64,000 bases of DNA. Origin: Perognathus longimembris pacificus (lineage: Eukaryota; Chordata; Mammalia; Rodentia; Heteromyidae). Positions 11,991 through 24,338 of the stretch are shown piece by piece (the first letter of the stretch is position 1; each line of letters starts with the position of its first letter). Below the pieces are notes generated by a model. It was not told where the DNA came from. It worked only from the letters and a program-made list of their open reading frames with translations, and did no database searches. The stretch lies in the NCBI RefSeq assembly GCF_023159225.1, contig NC_063166.1:74464575-74528574 (forward strand). Direction: 5' to 3'. Made by a program: the position numbers and the translations under genes.

Positions 11991-12830
11991 GGAAGTAGAT
12001 AAAGGAGGCTAGATGTTTGATCTTTAGTCTGAGATTCAAAACAGGCAAGTCAATGAAGAAAATGTGCCTTAAAACACAGAGCGCTAGAGTTTGAGTAATG
12101 GCTTAATCATGTTAAAAGCTGCCATCAAATAATACTAACAGAGAGACAAGAAAATAGAAAACATAAATATATATGGTAGAGAAGTCAATAGCCTGAACAG
12201 ACAAAAAGTTCTCACAAATCAATAAGAAGAATGAGCATAGAAGAAGAAAGGATCAACGAGCAGGAACTGCACAGAGATCCTTGCCACCAATAGGGAGAAA
12301 ACAGATTCTGCTTCAAAAGAAATCGAATAAAGGCAAGCTTAAATCAGCTAGCTGGATTATTCTCTGAGAACTTAAAATGATAATAGCAAGTTTTGCTAGG
12401 TTAGGGGCTCCCTGCATGGCAGATGATGGCTGATCTCATTGCTGTAAGCCTCCTACAGGACGAAGGTAACACCACAGCCTGACACAGAAAGCAGAACTGT
12501 AACACAATAAAACTAATAAGCCAACACAAAGAAAATCTATAGGCCAGTATAACAATTTTAAAAGCATAATAGACTGTACTGTTACTACCAAAGGGTATTT
12601 ACTCAAGAAACAAAAGGATTCTTAAAACGAAAAAGTCCACCAATGTAATTAACCTAATGCATACATCTCACAATTCACTCCAAATGACTTCATAAGGTCC
12701 TGGACACAACTGTGTATCAGTTCCTACAGAAAAAGAAACAGATTCATAACCCATGAACAAAAGGAGAAGATCTTCTCTAATAAAAGTTGGAAGGATGTAT
12801 TCTATCAAAAAGTCATTTGCTGAGTCCCTA
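11991..12830 (+). repeat. Probable ancient L1 ORF2 fragments
   Basis: A-rich sequence with two L1-like parts. 12170-12340 resembles the C-terminal end of ORF2 ('gacaaaaagttctcacaaat'), and 12530-12700 resembles the RT region ('accaatgtaattaacctaat'). Their order is not that of one colinear L1, so they are probably separate fragments. No frame survives. Confidence 0.35.
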
Positions 12831-12899
12831 CAATGTACCGAAAGATGGAGGAAGGGTGAGACACGGTCGGAGCCTCTCCACCCTCATGCTGGCCGGAGT

Positions 12900-13448
12900 G
12901 GGTGCATTGGTTTGCATATGTCCCTCCTAGTTTATATGGCAACCTCATCTCCTTGTTTGTGTATGTAGGGGGTTTGTTAGGCAGTGACTAAGTTTTTGGT
13001 GTTTTTTTTGCCAGTCCTTGGCCTTGGACTCAGGGCCTGAGCACTGTCCCTGGCTTCTCTTTGCTCAAGGCTAGCACTCTGCCACTTGAACCACAGCGCC
13101 ACTTCTGGCCATTTTCTATATATGTGGTGCTGGGGAATCGAACCCAGGGCTTCATGTATATGAGTCAAGCACTCTTGCCACTAGGCCATATTCCCAGCCC
13201 CAGGAAGTGACTAAGTTTTGAGGGCTCCATTCTTATGAATCAATTACTACTTATAAAAGATCTGGAGTGAACTAGCTTAAGCTTATTTTTGCCCTTCTGC
13301 CTTCCACCATGGGAGGACAAAGTCTTCCCATCTTGGAAGAAGAAACGGAGCCTCCACCAGACATTCAGCCTGCTGCTTCCTAGAGCTGTGCGGGATATAG
13401 TTCTGTTCTTTAGAAATTACTCTAACTGTGTTAGCAAATGGACCAAGA
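12900..13448 (+). mobile_element. MaLR solo LTR (MLT1/MST-like), split by a SINE
   Basis: LTR order is visible: a 'ttgcatatgtccctcctagt' start, 'gtgactaagttttgagggct', 'ctgccttccaccatgggagg', 'cctccaccagacattcagcc', and the end 'agcaaatggaccaaga'. No internal genes. The SINE between 12997 and 13201 divides it. A short GATA run (13448-13464) abuts the 3' end. Confidence 0.75.
12979..13219 (-). mobile_element. ID-like dimeric SINE with 18-bp target duplication
   Basis: The SINE body (12997-13201) runs in reverse from 'gccagtccttggccttgg' to 'ccatattcccagcccc'. It is flanked by AGGCAGTGACTAAGTTTT (12979-12996) and AGGAAGTGACTAAGTTTT (13202-13219), one mismatch in 18. This is a clean target-site duplication from L1-driven insertion into the LTR. 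Confidence 0.93.
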
Positions 13449-13464
13449 TAGATAGATAGATAAT

Positions 13465-13726
13465 TGCTAGACATACAGACAGACAGATGAAGAGGAAGTG
13501 GATGATAGATACTCAAGTGAAGATGTACAGAGGAACTAACATTCAAGTTCACTTTCATTGGTGAATGAGTGAGGATGGCCATTAAAATCAGAAGCCAAAA
13601 AAGGGATGGCATGACTGTTCAGTCTATTGCTTTTCCCACTTGCTTTCAAAATACAAGCAACTAGAACTAAACAAAAACAATAAAGTAGTATGTGATGGTA
13701 TAAAGATAACAAAATTCCTTGGGGTA
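13465..13726. other. Unassigned sequence between LTR and SINE
   Basis: Short interval with CAGA-like runs at 13480-13495 and otherwise nothing recognisable. Confidence 0.4.
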
Positions 13727-13994
13727 AAAATATGAAAACCAGCTGGGCACTGGTGGTTTATGCCTATAATCCTAAGTACTCAAGAGGCTGAGATCTGAGT
13801 ATCATGGTTCCAAGCTAGCCTGGGCAGAAAAGTCCCAGCAAGACTCGTATCTCCAATTAACCACTCAAAAACCAGAAGTGGAACTGTGGCCCAAGTGGTA
13901 GAACACTAGCCTTGAGCACAAAAGAGGCTCAGGGACAGTGCCCAGCCATCAATTCAAACCACACAACTAACAACAACAACAAAATATGAGAACC
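13727..13994 (+). mobile_element. B1/ID-type dimeric SINE with 14-bp target duplication
   Basis: The body (13741-13980) starts 'agctgggcactggtggttta' and ends with CAA repeats. AAAATATGAAAACC (13727-13740) and AAAATATGAGAACC (13981-13994) flank it with one mismatch. Confidence 0.92.
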
Positions 13995-15609
13995 ATACAA
14001 ACTAAAATAGTTGCAAAATCTAAAGGTTGAAATTTGCCAAATGAAAAACAAAACAAAGCCAACAAAAACCCTGCCACAACGGGTGGGGAAAATTGCATCT
14101 CCAAATTCAGCAGAAAACTGGGATGAATGGGAAAAGAAACAAGACTGCTGAAGGCTGGGTGGCCATGCTCCCACCCTACGAGGAAGAAATCACAAGCCTA
14201 AAACTCCCCAAAGTGGAAAGAGAGACATCTCCAAGTCAATTCCGTGCAAAACTGTCTCAGAAATGTCATCAGGAAAGACTTTTCTCTCACTGACTGACTC
14301 TCACCACACTCTTAAGAGCCTCCTATTAAGAAATAATCTCCCTCTCTAAGAACTTTCCTGGAAAAACAACAACAACAATACATCCCCTCTGGACCACAGC
14401 TGGCTGCACCTGATAACAGTGATCAGTGGCTCCATTCCGTAGATTTGTCTTTGGCTCCAGTTCTGTGCACCAGGAAGTCTGATTGCCTGCCTATTCCAGA
14501 CATGCCAAGATGCTCTTGGCCACAAACATGGCAGCCTCTCTGTAGAGAAATTCCCATGCTCTCCTTGGACCTCACCCTGAGGTCCCCTCACCCTTCCAAA
14601 TAGCCCTTTCTGAAAGGGAAGCCTCATGAGGTGGCCTGAGTCCAGAGCCCAGACTTCACTGTTGCACACGTTACCATTGCTCAGGGAATGAAGGGGGTTT
14701 AGTAGGCAGCCCCTGAAGAGACAAGGGCAGAGGATTCCAGAAGGAAGGAAGAAGCTGAGGAAAGAGGTGCCTTCACAAAGCTTGGGAAGGCGAAAAGCTT
14801 TCCGAGCTCTGTGCCTGGGAGTCTGGTGGGGAGATGAGCAAGAGCGGTGAGTTGGGGTCAGATAATGCTGAGCCTTGAAAGGTCTGATAAGAGGTTCAAG
14901 CTTTGTGACAGCAGCTTTGGGAAGCCAACCCTGGAATTAAACCAGAGATTGACATTATCACAATTTCCAGTGTAAAGAGAGAACATGCGGGTGAGAGCCG
15001 GATCCGTGTAAAGAGAAGATATGGGACAGGAGAGGGAGCCAGGCTGTCTTGCAATTTGCCTCCTTCTTCTGATAACTCAGACCAATGCCTGCCCGTTTAC
15101 CACTGGGCTTCCTGCACACCAAAGCCCTGAATTCCGCCCATCCTCAAGAAGTCTGTACTGGAAGCTCTAGGGCCTCTACAGGTTGGGCACAAGGGAGCTG
15201 ATAATAAAGAAAGGAAAGACAATGGGTGTTCTCTGAGAGCCCAGGGACTCTGGGTTTAGATATACCCCAAAACCTGCCATGCTCAAGTTTAATGTTTCTG
15301 CAACCGGAGGTTCATTCTTGTTGGAGAAGGCAAAGCATCTGGAGAGAGCTGTGTGGAGCCCACCAATCAAATGTCACAGGGGAAACAGAAGGAATAGTAC
15401 TGGTGGATGTTCTAAATAACTTGGTTGGTGGGGCGCATGTGGTTATGAGTATGCTTAAGAGTTTGATGGGGGAATTTCATGAGGAATTACAATGCTAACA
15501 TGGTGTTCCCACTCATTGTTCTGAGCCACTTCCTCTGTCCCAACTGAAAACAATACCACGTGCTGTCGATTTCAGATGCGGTGCTAAGGATTTGATGTCA
15601 TGGTAGGTT
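13995..15609. other. Unassigned sequence
   Basis: I see no repeat family or RNA gene. Open frames reach 107 codons (14346-14669, minus) without motifs. No acceptor/donor-bounded exon is convincing. Confidence 0.4.
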
Positions 15610-15760
15610 TGTGAGCATTTCCTAAATCAGTTCTCCACAAGCCTTAGGGTGCAACTAAGTCAGACTCTAATTTAATAGGTCTGGGTTGGGTCTGAAAGTC
15701 TATATTTGTAACACACTGTTGGGTAATTCTGATGTTGCAGACCAATGAAACACACTTAGT
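15610..15760. repeat. MER5-like DNA transposon relic (hAT-Charlie type)
   Basis: The segment 'tttaataggtctgggttggg', then 'gtctatatttgtaacacact' and 'gggtaattctgatgttgcag', follows the well-known MER5A order. MER5 is a short non-autonomous hAT element. It is diverged, so the orientation is left open. Confidence 0.55.
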
Positions 15761-17189
15761 CTAGTCCTAACACTCATCAATCCTTTGCATCCATTTGAAA
15801 GTACCACTGGACTTGACAAAACCACTGAGCTGGACCTACCATCCTGTGCTGCTACTTGTTGTCAGTTTGGTGGCTGTAAAAGAAGCATTTCCTAGCCCTG
15901 AGCCCCAGTCTTCATTGGCAAATAATGGCTAGAAAACATGGCAGAATTTGGGGCTAGGATTAAAAAATACTGGTGACTATGGCTGAAAGGAAGCATGCGT
16001 ACAGGAAGAGAAGAAGGAAGCCAGCATGAAATTGAAGGAGTCATGCTAGCTATTATTTGCAATCTTAACACTACAAGCAGAACCAGAAGTAATGGGGTTA
16101 TAAATTCTGCAGTTAAATAATGCTAAGGGGAGGAAATCTTGGAAGAGAAGAGGCCAGGCATTAGGAGAAAAGCTGTGAATTATTTTGTATCCAAAGAAGA
16201 CAGATTGGACTCCTCTTGGCCAGGTCCATAAGAGCCCTGCCATATACCTACCACATTAGTGGAAATAATACCTAGAAATAAACACTTTATTGACTATCTG
16301 GGGAGCCTGTCCTATGGAGGCTCAGGTTTAGGGGACCCCAGTGTGCATTTAAGAAGCTGCAGGCTCAGCTAAATGAGAAAAATCCTTATGTACCTTGTAT
16401 GTGCCGGGTGTGTGTTGGGCAGGGGTGGGGGGTGGTCTTTGAAGCATTAATCAATGTCCATCTCTGTCCCTTCTTGCTTCACCCATTTAAAAAAGGCTGA
16501 TCAACTCTGTATTTACCTATTGTCTGAAGGAATCATCATATTTTCTATAATTGCTAACATGTTTTTCTGATAACCCAGAAAAACTCAGTCTGGGGAAGTC
16601 ATAGGAGGGTATGATCCCGCTGTCCTTAGTATTTCTTCCAGTTGGTTGTTTGTGGCAGGAGAATCTGGGGCATACAGCAAAGGCAATACTCTTGCTCAGA
16701 TTTTCCTGCCAAGAGCCAAACATGGGAAAAATAAAGATGAAGGACATCACTCAGTAGAAATGACAACTGAAGAGATGAAGTGTATATGGCAAAGCTTCAG
16801 CTTCCACAAAGAAGAGGGCAGGGGAAGAAACAAGAGATCCACAAGAAAAGGGAATGTGATGTCTCCTGTAACATGGGGCCTAGACCGTTGGGAGAGGCAG
16901 AGTAGGGCCACATATATATCTATAGAGCCCCTATGGATTCTTAGCCCTTTCATGTTCTGGCATTTTTCTCTCCCAATTCCCTTTTATTTAAAAATTGTTC
17001 TTTTGTAATTTGACATTTTCTTTTATGTTGTTTGTTGTCTTATTTTCTGACTCCCCACTATATTAGGGGCTCTGCTCTGTGCAAGGATTTGGCTCATCAT
17101 CTTAAACTGCTTATTCCCAATGCTTCCCATAAAGCCTGGGGCATATATACCACTCATTATGTACCTGTCCAGCATAAAGCGGGGAAGGG
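15761..17189. other. Unassigned sequence
   Basis: No repeat, exon or RNA gene recognised. The 120-codon frame at 16646-17008 is strongly K/R/E-rich in its middle because the DNA is purine-rich there, and has no domain. Confidence 0.4.
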
Positions 17190-17385
17190 TGCATTCAAAA
17201 ATTCAATGCGTAGCCTACAACATTAAGAAAATTGGGGGAAGGGGTGGGTTAGGAGAGAAGGGTAAAAATGTTGAAAGGGGTGCCACTGATCAAGTAGATC
17301 AGTGATCAAGCATTGTATTCACAAACTGCCATGTTCAATAGTAAGCCTTTTGTACAACTACTTAAAGAGAATAAATGTAGTTTAA
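17190..17385 (+). repeat. L1 3' UTR end, older L1 class
   Basis: It shares 'aatgttgaaaggggtg', 'gatcaagcattgtattcaca' and 'ttttgtacaactacttaaag' with the tails at 56019-56160 and 63510-63655. Only the end of the L1 is present, so this is a heavily 5'-truncated copy. Confidence 0.75.
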
Positions 17386-17454
17386 TTTGTCAAAAAATAA
17401 ATTGACATGCTGTATCTTCTTAGGATTCATAGTGGTAGAGTGTAATAATTAAGA

Positions 17455-17685
17455 AATGGACTTTAGGTTCAGATTGCTTATTTTTAAATCTCAATCCCAC
17501 CATTTAACAGCTCTGGAGCAGTGTGTACAATATCCATCTTGCTGAAGCTCAGTTTTCTCATCTGTAGACTGCAGATACGAATGCCATTTTGACCATAGGA
17601 CTGTGAAAAGATTATAATTTGTGCAAAGCTCTTACAATAATTCTGATGTACAGTAAGCATTTAATACTTATCAGCTATTATAAGA
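17455..17685 (+). repeat. MIR SINE relic, near full length
   Basis: The order agrees with MIR: 'ggactttaggttcagattgc', 'ctcagttttctcatctgtag', 'ttgtgcaaagctcttacaat' and 'agtaagcatttaatacttat'. Old and non-functional. Confidence 0.75.
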
Positions 17686-17888
17686 GTTTCAGGGTCACTC
17701 AATAGCTATCATTTATAGAAAAAGAAATTCACTCTAAATTTTGTGAGCTCATATAGACCTGACAGATATGACACTAAGTGAACTTGCTCTCATAAATCTC
17801 CAAGGGGACCCATTCCTCGTCAATCGGTTCTACTGTGCTTAGAACACTCCATTTTTCTATCAGAACACACCCTTCTTTTCTTTCTTCC

Positions 17889-17891
<3 letters not shown>

Positions 17892-17943
<52 letters not shown>
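17892..17943. repeat. (TG)n microsatellite
   Basis: About 26 perfect TG units. It directly abuts the tail end of the reverse-oriented SINE at 17944-18182, so it probably grew from that SINE's tail. Confidence 0.98.
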
Positions 17944-17952
<9 letters not shown>

Positions 17953-18182
17953 GGGCTTGAATTGCAGACCTGGGTAGTGTCCCTGAGCTTATTTTTTTTT
18001 TTAATCAAGGGTAGAGCTCTACCACTTGAGCCCTAGTTCCACTTTCAGCTTCTTTTGGTAAATAGTTAGAGACAAGAGTCTCACAGGCTTTTTTTTTACC
18101 CCATTTAGCTTCAAACCAAGATCCTCAGATCTGAGCCTCCCGAGTAGCTAGGAATACAGGCATGAGTCACTGGTGCCCAGCC
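17944..18182 (-). mobile_element. B1/ID-type dimeric SINE
   Basis: Reverse orientation, from 'ctgtccctagggcttgaatt' to 'gagtcactggtgcccagccc', with both halves present. T-runs at 17991-18002 and 18090-18097 are local expansions. Confidence 0.88.
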
Positions 18183-20389
18183 CATGCATGCCTTTGGGTG
18201 TGGTTTTCTGAGTCTCATGTCCTTTGCTCCAGTTCTAGCGAAGCACTTCCATGCTTTGGGCATATTCTTTCTGGCCTCTGAAGCACATTCCGGTTTCTTC
18301 CAACTGGCTAAATCCTGGTTATTGGTCAACTCTGAGATCAAGTCTCTTTATTGAAGATCCAGACCTCCTAAAATGCTGAAATACATGACAACGTATGACT
18401 CTCTTCCTTGCAGCCACAGGAAAATCCCAACATATTCATAACCATTTGAAAACCAATAATAAGTAATGGGAGTCATGAGGAGTAGCTCACTTGGCTCTGG
18501 TACCCAATCACCATCTCTTAAAGAGACCTAGATGTGAACCATACCCATGCATCACAGAGCTTCTCCCTCTCACCCTTCCCACTACCTCTGTCACTTCCAG
18601 GAGGCAGCTGGGGCTCAGCCTCTAGTTCCACCTCTTCGTGATGTTGCTTAGAGGCATTCTGTATGCCCAATACTTCCTTCTTCAGCCTTAGTTCTGGTTT
18701 GGAAAATGAATTTGACTGGCCAAGGCTTGATAGCTCCAAATTGTAATTTCAAGGTAATTTGAACTCCCTTCCTCTTGGGGATGGATGGAAAAGTGAAAGT
18801 CTCCTTGAATCAGTGTGTGGAACTCAACAAAGAATTAAGGTGCCCCTGTGCCTTGCTCAAAGCCCATGGGAGACCTGCAGGATAATCAATTTCACAATTC
18901 TGTAAAGCTGATTGGTTTGTGATTGCAAAGCCAGCCAGAACATTCTCTCTGGGCTTTAAAAAAAATTGTCACAGAGGGGTATAAAGAGCATGACATCTGG
19001 CCACCCATAGCAATCCACTGAAACCAAAAATTCCTTTCACTTCTCAAAGCTTAATACCCTATGGGCTCAACTCCCAGACTGATCCTGTGTAAGGCCTGTA
19101 GAATGAGCAGGTATGGTCAGCAGCGCACTAAGAACTTAAGGCTTACTTCAGAAGAGGTGCTTTGGACTAGACTACTGATTACTACAAGCTGCTTAAGGAA
19201 ACCCTTGAATTTCAGTGTTACCTTCTGTCGGGTCTTTAATTCAGTTTCCCTATCCCACTCTCCAACTTCATACAAAATCTTCATTCTTACTCTAAATCGC
19301 TCTGGCAGCACTTCCACTCAGTAGAGGACAGTCTCTGAAAATGGCTGATTCCTTGGCGCTGAGAAGATATTAGTGATGAGTGGTAAGTTAGGTCATCTAG
19401 GTTGAGACCAGGGCTAGCCTCTACCCACAATGTATCCTTGGATATTAAACCATCTCGGCTTTCCCTCCCTGGCATCTCTCTTCCCTTAGACTTGACCTTC
19501 CTGGCCTGGTTGGCCAGATAGTTCTTTTCTTATAATCCTCTAGATCAAGGAGCTATGAAACGAAGGATATGTAGATCCTGGGAGACAGAGCATGTGTCCC
19601 TTCTCGACATGGAACCCCCTGTAGGAACAGTTAAAGCAAAGAAAGCACTAGGCGAAAGCCAACAAAGGAGAAAGAGAAGAAGCCCGTTTAGCAGTGGGTC
19701 TCCACGGGTAGTCTCTTACAACAGCATTTATTCAGCTCTGTCTGAGGTTTACTTTGGTTCTCCCAATGGATTCTGAGTTCCTAAATTGCAGGAGGAGTTT
19801 CTAATTCATTTTTAATCAATAGCTATTAGAGAAAGACTACCTTAGATTTATTAGATAAAGTTTCAGCCAAGCACGAGCAAAATAACTAGACACACATGCA
19901 AGTATTTTAGAAACAAATTTTAATTTCTATGTGTAGAGTCACATATGCATTCAGTTGATGTGGAAAGCTCTCAGTGTGTTCCATGTTCTCACCAAGTCTA
20001 TCTAAATCATTGCATGATGTGCCTAGAATTTCCCTGTCTTTAATTTTGTGAACATATAACCTATCTCTCTATAAAGCAAATGGTGCCCAAATCAAAGAAA
20101 GGTAAAAGTGTAACATTCTTAATTTAAATGATAAAGGGAATAAATTAGATTTATGGAAAGACAACACATCTTCAGTAGTAGCAATTGGAAAGCATTATGG
20201 GTAAACAAATGAAACGCATGCAGTACAGTAGAAACTGTGCATCCTGAGAATTTACTCATGATTTCTTTTCCTCAGGGGTGGTCACTTATATCCGCAAATA
20301 CTAAGGGTCTGCTGTACATGTTGCTCACAGGAGGACCTTTTCAATTCATGGTAGGAAGATACAATTAAATCAGGCATGGACAGGTGATT
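18183..20389. other. Unassigned sequence
   Basis: No exon, RNA gene or clear repeat. A pyrimidine-rich, L2-like portion may lie at 19215-19320, but not strongly enough to call. Confidence 0.4.
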
Positions 20390-20600
20390 TGCACTGGACA
20401 ATACCATGTGAGCAATGCAACTGGCTATATTCATGGAGATGCTTTAAGAGCCAGAGTACAACTTACCACATTCTCTTTTCCTTCTGCTACCATAACTGGC
20501 AATGCTCACCATGATGATGTTCTATCAGCTTGCATCCCTGAGTAATTCTGTTTACTGCTAGTCTGTGATAGGCAGGTAGTACAGGTGAGAGGTACATTTT
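20390..20600. repeat. Ancient interspersed repeat, family not identified
   Basis: The stretch 'gctttaagagccagagtaca' with 'ccacattctcttttccttct' has the look of an old mammalian repeat I have seen but cannot name. No coding potential. Confidence 0.3.
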
Positions 20601-20714
20601 TGATGTCTTGATGCACAGTATGAATGAAAGATAAACTTTTAGTGTGTCAACACTTAGTATTTAAGAGTTTGTCAGTGATAGAATGTTCATTCAATACATG
20701 TTTCAGGAAGTACA

Positions 20715-20888
20715 AAAAGGAGGGAGGAAATAGGGAAAGAGAAGGAGGGAGGGAGAAAGGAAGGAGGAAAGTTGTAAGGAAGGAAGAAGGAAAGAAGGAA
20801 GAAATGAAGGAAGGAAGGAAAATGAGAAAGAAAAAATGGAAGGAGAAAGAAGTAGGAAATTAGAGAAGGAGAAAAGAAGAAGTAACAA
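20715..20888 (+). repeat. Purine-rich (GGAA)n-like tract
   Basis: About 170 nt of nearly pure A/G built on GGAA, GAAA and GGAG units. It gives spurious Lys/Glu- or Ser/Leu/Phe-rich open frames on the two strands. Confidence 0.93.
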
Positions 20889-22289
20889 ATATATGGGTCT
20901 TGTATCTTCTCTGGGGCGTAATTTCCACTTTAAACATCTAGAAACTAAGGTTAATATTTTCTCTGCTTCCTTCCATCTGCAACACTCTGAGAATCTGCAA
21001 TTATTCAGACACAAAATCTATGCTTCTGTGTGTGTATAAGAAAATTCTATTTTCTCAAATCTTATGTGTAATGCAGCAATATTTGTAGAGAAAGGTGTTA
21101 GAGAAATGAGGCAGGAAACAAAGCAATTGTGACTTTTGGGGGGGGGGTGTAATACATCCAAGCCATAAAGATTTCATTAGATTTCCTAATACATTGCTAA
21201 TGAAAAATAAGACCTTTTCCTATTTTACCTACTTTCTGAACATTAGAATCAACTTGGCTTTCCAAGCTTTGCACCCCATTTACATTAATTAGAAAGTTCC
21301 ATATTAAGGAAAGCTTTTAATGGGCTGTTATTGCAGATGATTTTACTGGCAAGCTGCATTGTTCTGTTTAATAGCACATAAAATGGCATCTAGAGAGGAG
21401 ACGTTGATAAAACTGAAGTTCTGACGGACTCTGGAGCTGAACTGGTCTTTGCAGAGAGGCCTAGGTTCAGGGGTATTTTTCCTACTGAGGGAAATGGCTC
21501 TTCTGGTCCCTGGGACTGCAGTTGGCCAGAGCTTTCCCATGTTTCTGACACTAGGAGAAGTTCACGCTGCCTCCTGCCCAGGTTCCCTCTTGGAATCTTG
21601 CCTCTAGTTCTCTGTGCATCACCTGTCAATATCTCCTCTGGGTCATTTGTGAGTCACATGGACCAATCTCGGAACTGGAATATGAAGGACAGATTGCCTG
21701 GGCCAGGTGGAGAGTGTCATAGAAATGGTTCAGGCTGATGAAAGACAAGAGGAGAAGCAGAGTTTGAAGATGTAGGGGCAAAAGGCAAGTGGGAAAAGCT
21801 GATTCTGGAGCTTTGGAAGAAGGTGAATTGAGGGGAAGAAGGCAAAATATAAAAAAGGGCTACACAGAAGATAAATGGAGAAATGAGAGCAGGTGGAGTG
21901 AGGGTACAATTGAAAGATGTCACAAACCACTCAAGGCTCACATGACACTCACATATACTGAGATATAGAACTAAATGTGAGCAGATCGTATCTTTCTCAT
22001 CCAACTACAAGAGCTCACCGTGTTGTCAGAGCCATGAAGCATCTTGGGTATAGCTCTACGCACAACTCCAGCCACCACAGCAGATCTAGTTCAGGGAGAT
22101 AGTGTGGAAGGGACCTAACATCCCATCACACCAAGAATAATTGAAAAAAATCCCCCCAAGAGATAATTCTGTCATGATGTGATGTGAGTTGTAGTCTACA
22201 AATGAAATGGCTAATGGCCTGATAAGGGATTATATGTATTCTTTCTAATTAGAACCATTGAGTGGAGGAGAGTAAAGATGGAAGATTTT
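20889..22289. other. Unassigned sequence
   Basis: A G9 run sits at 21139-21147. 21720-21910 is purine-rich but not repetitive. No exon or RNA gene seen. Confidence 0.4.
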
Positions 22290-22590
22290 TAACAAATAGT
22301 TAAACCAAATGAATACTAGAAAGCTGAAACATGTTTGGACGGGGGGTGGGTATGAAGTTATTGGGGGGAGGAAGATGAATGGAGAGAGGAGGGGTAAGCC
22401 AATAAAGCTATTGTGTATTATAATATATGCACACTGTATATGTACTATATATACATATATATGTGTGTGTATTCATATATACGTATGCGTCAAAATGGAA
22501 CCATTTGACTTGAGGTTGTTGACGGGTTTAGGAAAGAGGGGGAAGAATGATGGAAGGAGTGACATTGATCAAGATGCATCGTTCTTGCTT
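22290..22590 (+). repeat. Probable L1 3' UTR, older class, with AT/GT microsatellite
   Basis: G-rich part (22338-22395), then an alternating AT/GT stretch (22424-22490), then 'aatgatggaaggagtgacat' and 'tgatcaagatgcatcgttct', which match other old L1 tails here. It is interrupted by the simple repeat. Confidence 0.55.
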
Positions 22591-22984
22591 TCTAGAAACT
22601 CATTCTCCTATGGAGAAAACAGACCCACAAATAAACACTTACACCACTAGTACATCTCACACACAAGACTAGGAATGTCCATAAAGTTGTGAAAGGCAGG
22701 AAGCAATGGAAGGAAGTAGGAGGTCAAAAGGTTCTCTGGCAAGTGGCTGATCATTAAGGATGAACCAGGAGGATCCTGATGAGTGGATGCGGTAGAAGGG
22801 TGTTTGTAGCTCAGGAAAGAATGTCCAAGTTGGCCGGATCAACAGACCACATTTTCTTTAAGCATTCATCCATCCAAAGACATTGAGTTTGCTCCTACAT
22901 CCAGGGTTTGTGAACCATGCTACACCCAACATGAGCATGAGGAAAATCTCTCTAGAACATTGGCATCCATTCATTTAGATATAA

Positions 22985-23925
22985 ATTAGGAATTGTGATT
23001 TGTGGGTCATATTTTAACCATTGGGGAAACCTCTATCATCTACGACAACTTCTCCATTTTACCTTTCTACTAACAGTGTACAGGGTTAAATTCCTCTGCA
23101 TTCTTGACATCTCTCACTATCTTTTTTCTTTTCTTTTTTTTTGTAATAAACTATAAGGTATGAGATATCTCACTACAGTCAGTTTTGGTTTACACTTCCC
23201 TTAATGATTTGTGATGTAGAACACCTTTTCCTATATCTGTGTCAGAAGAAAAGTCTGTTCACACTGTCCATTTTAAAATCAGCTATTTGCTTTCCTGCTA
23301 CCAAGTTCTGTACATTCCTTGCAGAATTTGGTTACTACCCTCTTATCAGAGACATGGTTTACATGTATTTTCACCCATTCCCTAGCTCATATCTTTGTTC
23401 TGCTGCTTTTTCTTTTGCTATGCAATCACTTGTTTAGTCGGATCTCAATGCATTGGTCTAATTTTTGTGTGCATGTGGCTTGTCCTTTTGATGTTATGTG
23501 GAGGAAATCATTGCTTAGACCAATGTCATGAAGCTTTTCCCTCATGTTTTCTTCTAGTTTACAGCTTCAGGTGCAGCGAATATTTAATCCATATTGTTAC
23601 AGTTAAATCTTTAATCCATATTGTTCACCACCAAAGAGAGAAAATTCTGCAATCTGTGATAACACAGATGATCCTGGAGGGCATTATGCTATGTGAAATG
23701 AGCCAGACACAGAAGGACAAATTCCATTTATATGAGGTGTCTAAACTCTTACAGTCATAGACAGAAACAGAACCGTGGCTGTCAGGAGCTGGGAGGAGGT
23801 AGAAATTGGAAGTCACTGGGACACCACACAGCAATTCAGTTGTGCAAGCTAATAAATGCTGAAAATGTACTATGCAACATTGTGCCTATACCTAACAATA
23901 CTATGTGGAACACTTAAAAATTGTT
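22985..23925. mobile_element. Ancient L1 3' end with inverted 5' segment
   Basis: 22985-23615 reads as L1 ORF2 C-terminal region on the minus strand: reversed, it runs from 'gattaaagatttaactgtaa' through 'ttccctt'-type antisense to the 'gacccacaaatcacaatt' part. From about 23640 the plus strand carries the following L1 region, 'ggagggcattatgctatgtg' and 'cagacacagaaggacaaatt', down to 'cacttaaaaattgttaag'. Head and tail thus belong to one L1 order but on opposite strands, as after twin priming. About 200 bp of L1 is missing at the junction. Confidence 0.7.
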
Positions 23926-23931
23926 AAGGGC

Positions 23932-24163
23932 AACTGGGTGCTGGGGACTCAGGCCTGTCATGCTAGCTACCACTCAGGAGGCTGCAATGTAAAGACTTCA
24001 ATTCAAGTCATCCTGGGCAGAAAAGTCTGTGAGACTTTCATATCCAATTAACCAGCAAAAAGCTGGAAGTGGAGCTGTGGCTCAAGTGATAGAGTGCTAG
24101 GCTTGAGTGAAAAAGCCAAGTCAGAGAGTGAGGCACTGTCTTCAAGCCCCAGTTCTGGCATAC
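23932..24163 (+). mobile_element. B1/ID-type dimeric SINE
   Basis: Inserted right behind the L1 tail. Left half 'caggcctgtcatgctagcta', right half 'gtggctcaagtgatagagtg' and 'cttcaagccccagttctggc'. Its tail is now a long CA/CT tract. Confidence 0.9.
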
Positions 24164-24178
24164 ACATACACACACACA

Positions 24179-24242
<64 letters not shown>
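24164..24242. repeat. Compound (CA)n(CT)n microsatellite
   Basis: A short CA part then about 31 CT units, starting where the SINE body stops. Read in reverse it gives a spurious Arg-Glu repeat frame. Confidence 0.98.
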
Positions 24243-24243
<1 letters not shown>

Positions 24244-24338
24244 ATTGCTATGGGGTAGATTTCATGTTCTGTGTTCTTAGCATACTGTAAGTAAAAGAAA
24301 TAGCCAACATCTTTCCTAAAACAATAAAACATATGAAT

